From Ruminococcus sp. CAG:488 (GTDB taxonomy: Bacteria > Bacillota > Clostridia > Oscillospirales > Acutalibacteraceae), in the NCBI GenBank assembly GCA_000434055.1, contig HF999623.1, positions 1 to 7,480 of the forward strand: DNA of 7,480 bases. Direction: 5' to 3'. Below are positions 7,041 to 7,480 of the stretch, in pieces. The notes below the pieces were generated by a model that had not been told where the DNA came from, ran no database searches, and saw only the letters and a list, made by a program, of their open reading frames with translations. Made by a program: the position numbers and the translations under genes. Each line of letters opens with the position of its first letter. The stretch's first letter is position 1.

Positions 7041-7095
7041 TACTATTATAATATCACAATTCAGTACAAAATTCAACTATAATTTTACTATTATA
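7041..7095. repeat. 10-bp direct repeat TACTATTATA around the promoter region
   Basis: TACTATTATA occurs at 7041-7050 and again at 7086-7095, 45 bp apart. On the minus strand each reads TATAATAGTA, a -10-like hexamer with its flank. This could reflect a duplicated promoter element or chance in AT-rich DNA. Confidence 0.4.
7048..7076 (-). promoter_or_regulatory. Putative promoter P1 of the giant gene
   Basis: On the minus strand a -35-like TTGAAT (7076-7071) lies 17 bases from a -10-like TATTAT (7053-7048), with TG one base before the -10 (extended -10). An overlapping perfect TATAAT sits at 7050-7045 with a 20-base spacer. Transcription would start near 7041, giving a leader of about 130 nt. 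The surrounding DNA is very AT-rich, so chance matches are easy. Confidence 0.5.
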
Positions 7096-7103
7096 TAAGT
7101 CAA
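7076..7103 (-). promoter_or_regulatory. Alternative upstream promoter-like site P2
   Basis: TTGACT (7103-7098) and TATAGT (7081-7076) lie 16 bases apart on the minus strand. The -35 is better than that of P1 and the -10 worse. It overlaps the -35 of P1, so the two would compete or act as a tandem pair. Confidence 0.25.
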
Positions 7104-7320
7104 TTTAGTATAAATAATGCACAAATTTTATTAAATTAAGTTTAAAAATGCATAATTATATAAAATTATTTTAATAGTGAATTATATTTTAAAGGCATCA
7201 ATCTCATAAGTATCACTATGAATTGATTTGCACTTTGGGTCTTTTTAATATCGGTGACAAAAAGGAAGGCAGAAAGATCGGAAACGTGTTTCAAGTTTGA
7301 ATATCGGTCGCTATTAACAC

Positions 7321-7365
7321 AAAAAAGTTAAAAAATAGCCGCAGCAAGGTTGTCATGCCACGGCT
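7321..7365 (-). terminator. Rho-independent terminator, minus strand
   Basis: The RNA folds as AGCCGUGGCA (7365-7356), a 9-nt loop, and UGCUGCGGCU (7346-7337): ten contiguous pairs with two wobble pairs. This is followed by A, six U, AAC and six more U. There is no U-run on the other strand, so it acts on minus-strand transcripts only. It would end either a gene lying beyond the right edge or a short transcript from the promoter-like site at 7430-7459. Confidence 0.82.
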
Positions 7366-7423
7366 TAAGCCCTTTGATTATTTTCGCTGCAAAGGGAATA
7401 TATTTAATTAAGAAAGATTTAAA
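7321..7423 (-). ncRNA. Candidate small structured RNA or attenuator leader
   Basis: Between the promoter-like site and the terminator there is no credible open frame. A perfect 7-bp hairpin, CCCUUUG (7396-7390) with CAAAGGG (7376-7370) and a 13-nt loop, sits just before the terminator stem. UUGCAGCGA (7392-7384) can also pair over nine positions (three of them wobble) with UUGCUGCGG (7347-7339), which contains most of the terminator's 3' arm. The two folds exclude each other, as in an attenuator. I recognise no known RNA family. It may simply be the 3' untranslated end of an upstream gene. Confidence 0.3.
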
Positions 7424-7429
7424 ACATTT

Positions 7430-7459
7430 ATATTATCACAATATCAAAAAACAGTGCAA
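7430..7459 (-). promoter_or_regulatory. Putative promoter upstream of the structured leader / small RNA
   Basis: TTGCAC (7459-7454) is 18 bases from TAATAT (7435-7430), with TG one base before the -10. The block from 7442 to 7428 matches the P1 region at 7060-7046 in 14 of 15 bases. A start near 7423 would give an RNA of about 95-100 nt ending at the terminator. Confidence 0.35.
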
Positions 7460-7480
7460 ACCGATTATTGCCCGTTTTCG

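Larger units (their letters stand above)
6910..7480. other. AT-rich intergenic region upstream of the giant gene
   Basis: No open frame of credible length or with a ribosome binding site is present on either strand. The stretch from about 7081 to 7200 is especially AT-rich. At the right edge, two minus-strand frames stay open from 7480 for about 14-16 codons before stopping near 7430, so the last codons of an upstream same-strand gene could be there but cannot be identified. Apart from the sites listed separately, 7104-7320 holds only short repeats and palindromes (7197-7227, 7281-7301, AATATCGGT at 7247 and 7300). Confidence 0.7.

Noticed and set aside
7370..7396. The CCCTTTG/CAAAGGG hairpin as a separate terminator
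   Set aside because: No U-run follows it on either strand, so it is better seen as part of a structured RNA ahead of the real terminator.
1..7480. CRISPR array, transposase, tRNA or rRNA gene
   Set aside because: No regularly spaced identical repeats, no terminal inverted repeats or transposase motifs, and no cloverleaf or rRNA-like sequence was seen.

Overview
The window is dominated by one very large minus-strand gene. It starts at an ATG at 6909, is preceded by a clear GGAGGT ribosome binding site, and stays open for all 2,303 codons to base 1, where it leaves the window with no stop codon. I translated the whole frame by hand and found no in-frame stop or frameshift. The smaller open frames on both strands lie over this gene in other frames and are shadows.

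The product is a secreted, repeat-rich surface protein. In order it has: a Gram-positive-type signal peptide (about residues 1-38); two collinear, diverged copies of a module of roughly 510-560 residues (about 63-572 and 582-1140) that I cannot assign to a named family; an unassigned beta-rich stretch (1144-1315); a jelly-roll-like domain; one isolated InlB B-type (Listeria-Bacteroides, Flg_new) repeat; two more jelly-roll-like domains; and a C-terminal run of at least five further InlB B-type repeats, the last cut by the window edge. No catalytic domain is recognisable. The architecture fits an adhesin or glycan-binding cell-surface protein; the anchoring region lies outside the window.

The 570 bp upstream of the gene (6910-7480) is much more AT-rich and holds no convincing gene. 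It contains a good intrinsic terminator on the minus strand (7321-7365), a possible short structured transcript that ends at it (7321-7423), promoter-like elements for the big gene (best at 7048-7076), a leader of about 130 nt and a 9-bp hairpin just before the ribosome binding site. Two promoter-like sites 382 bp apart share 14 of 15 bases around the -10 region. This suggests either a small RNA next to the surface-protein gene or an attenuated upstream leader feeding it.

The organism is probably a Gram-positive Clostridia-type gut bacterium (a Ruminococcus or other Oscillospiraceae-like lineage is my guess). The reasons are the strong GGAGGT site, the AT-rich intergenic DNA with a moderate-GC gene, the signal-peptide style, and the mix of InlB B-type repeats, FIVAR-like helical segments and jelly-roll domains. 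Nothing in the window fixes the genus.
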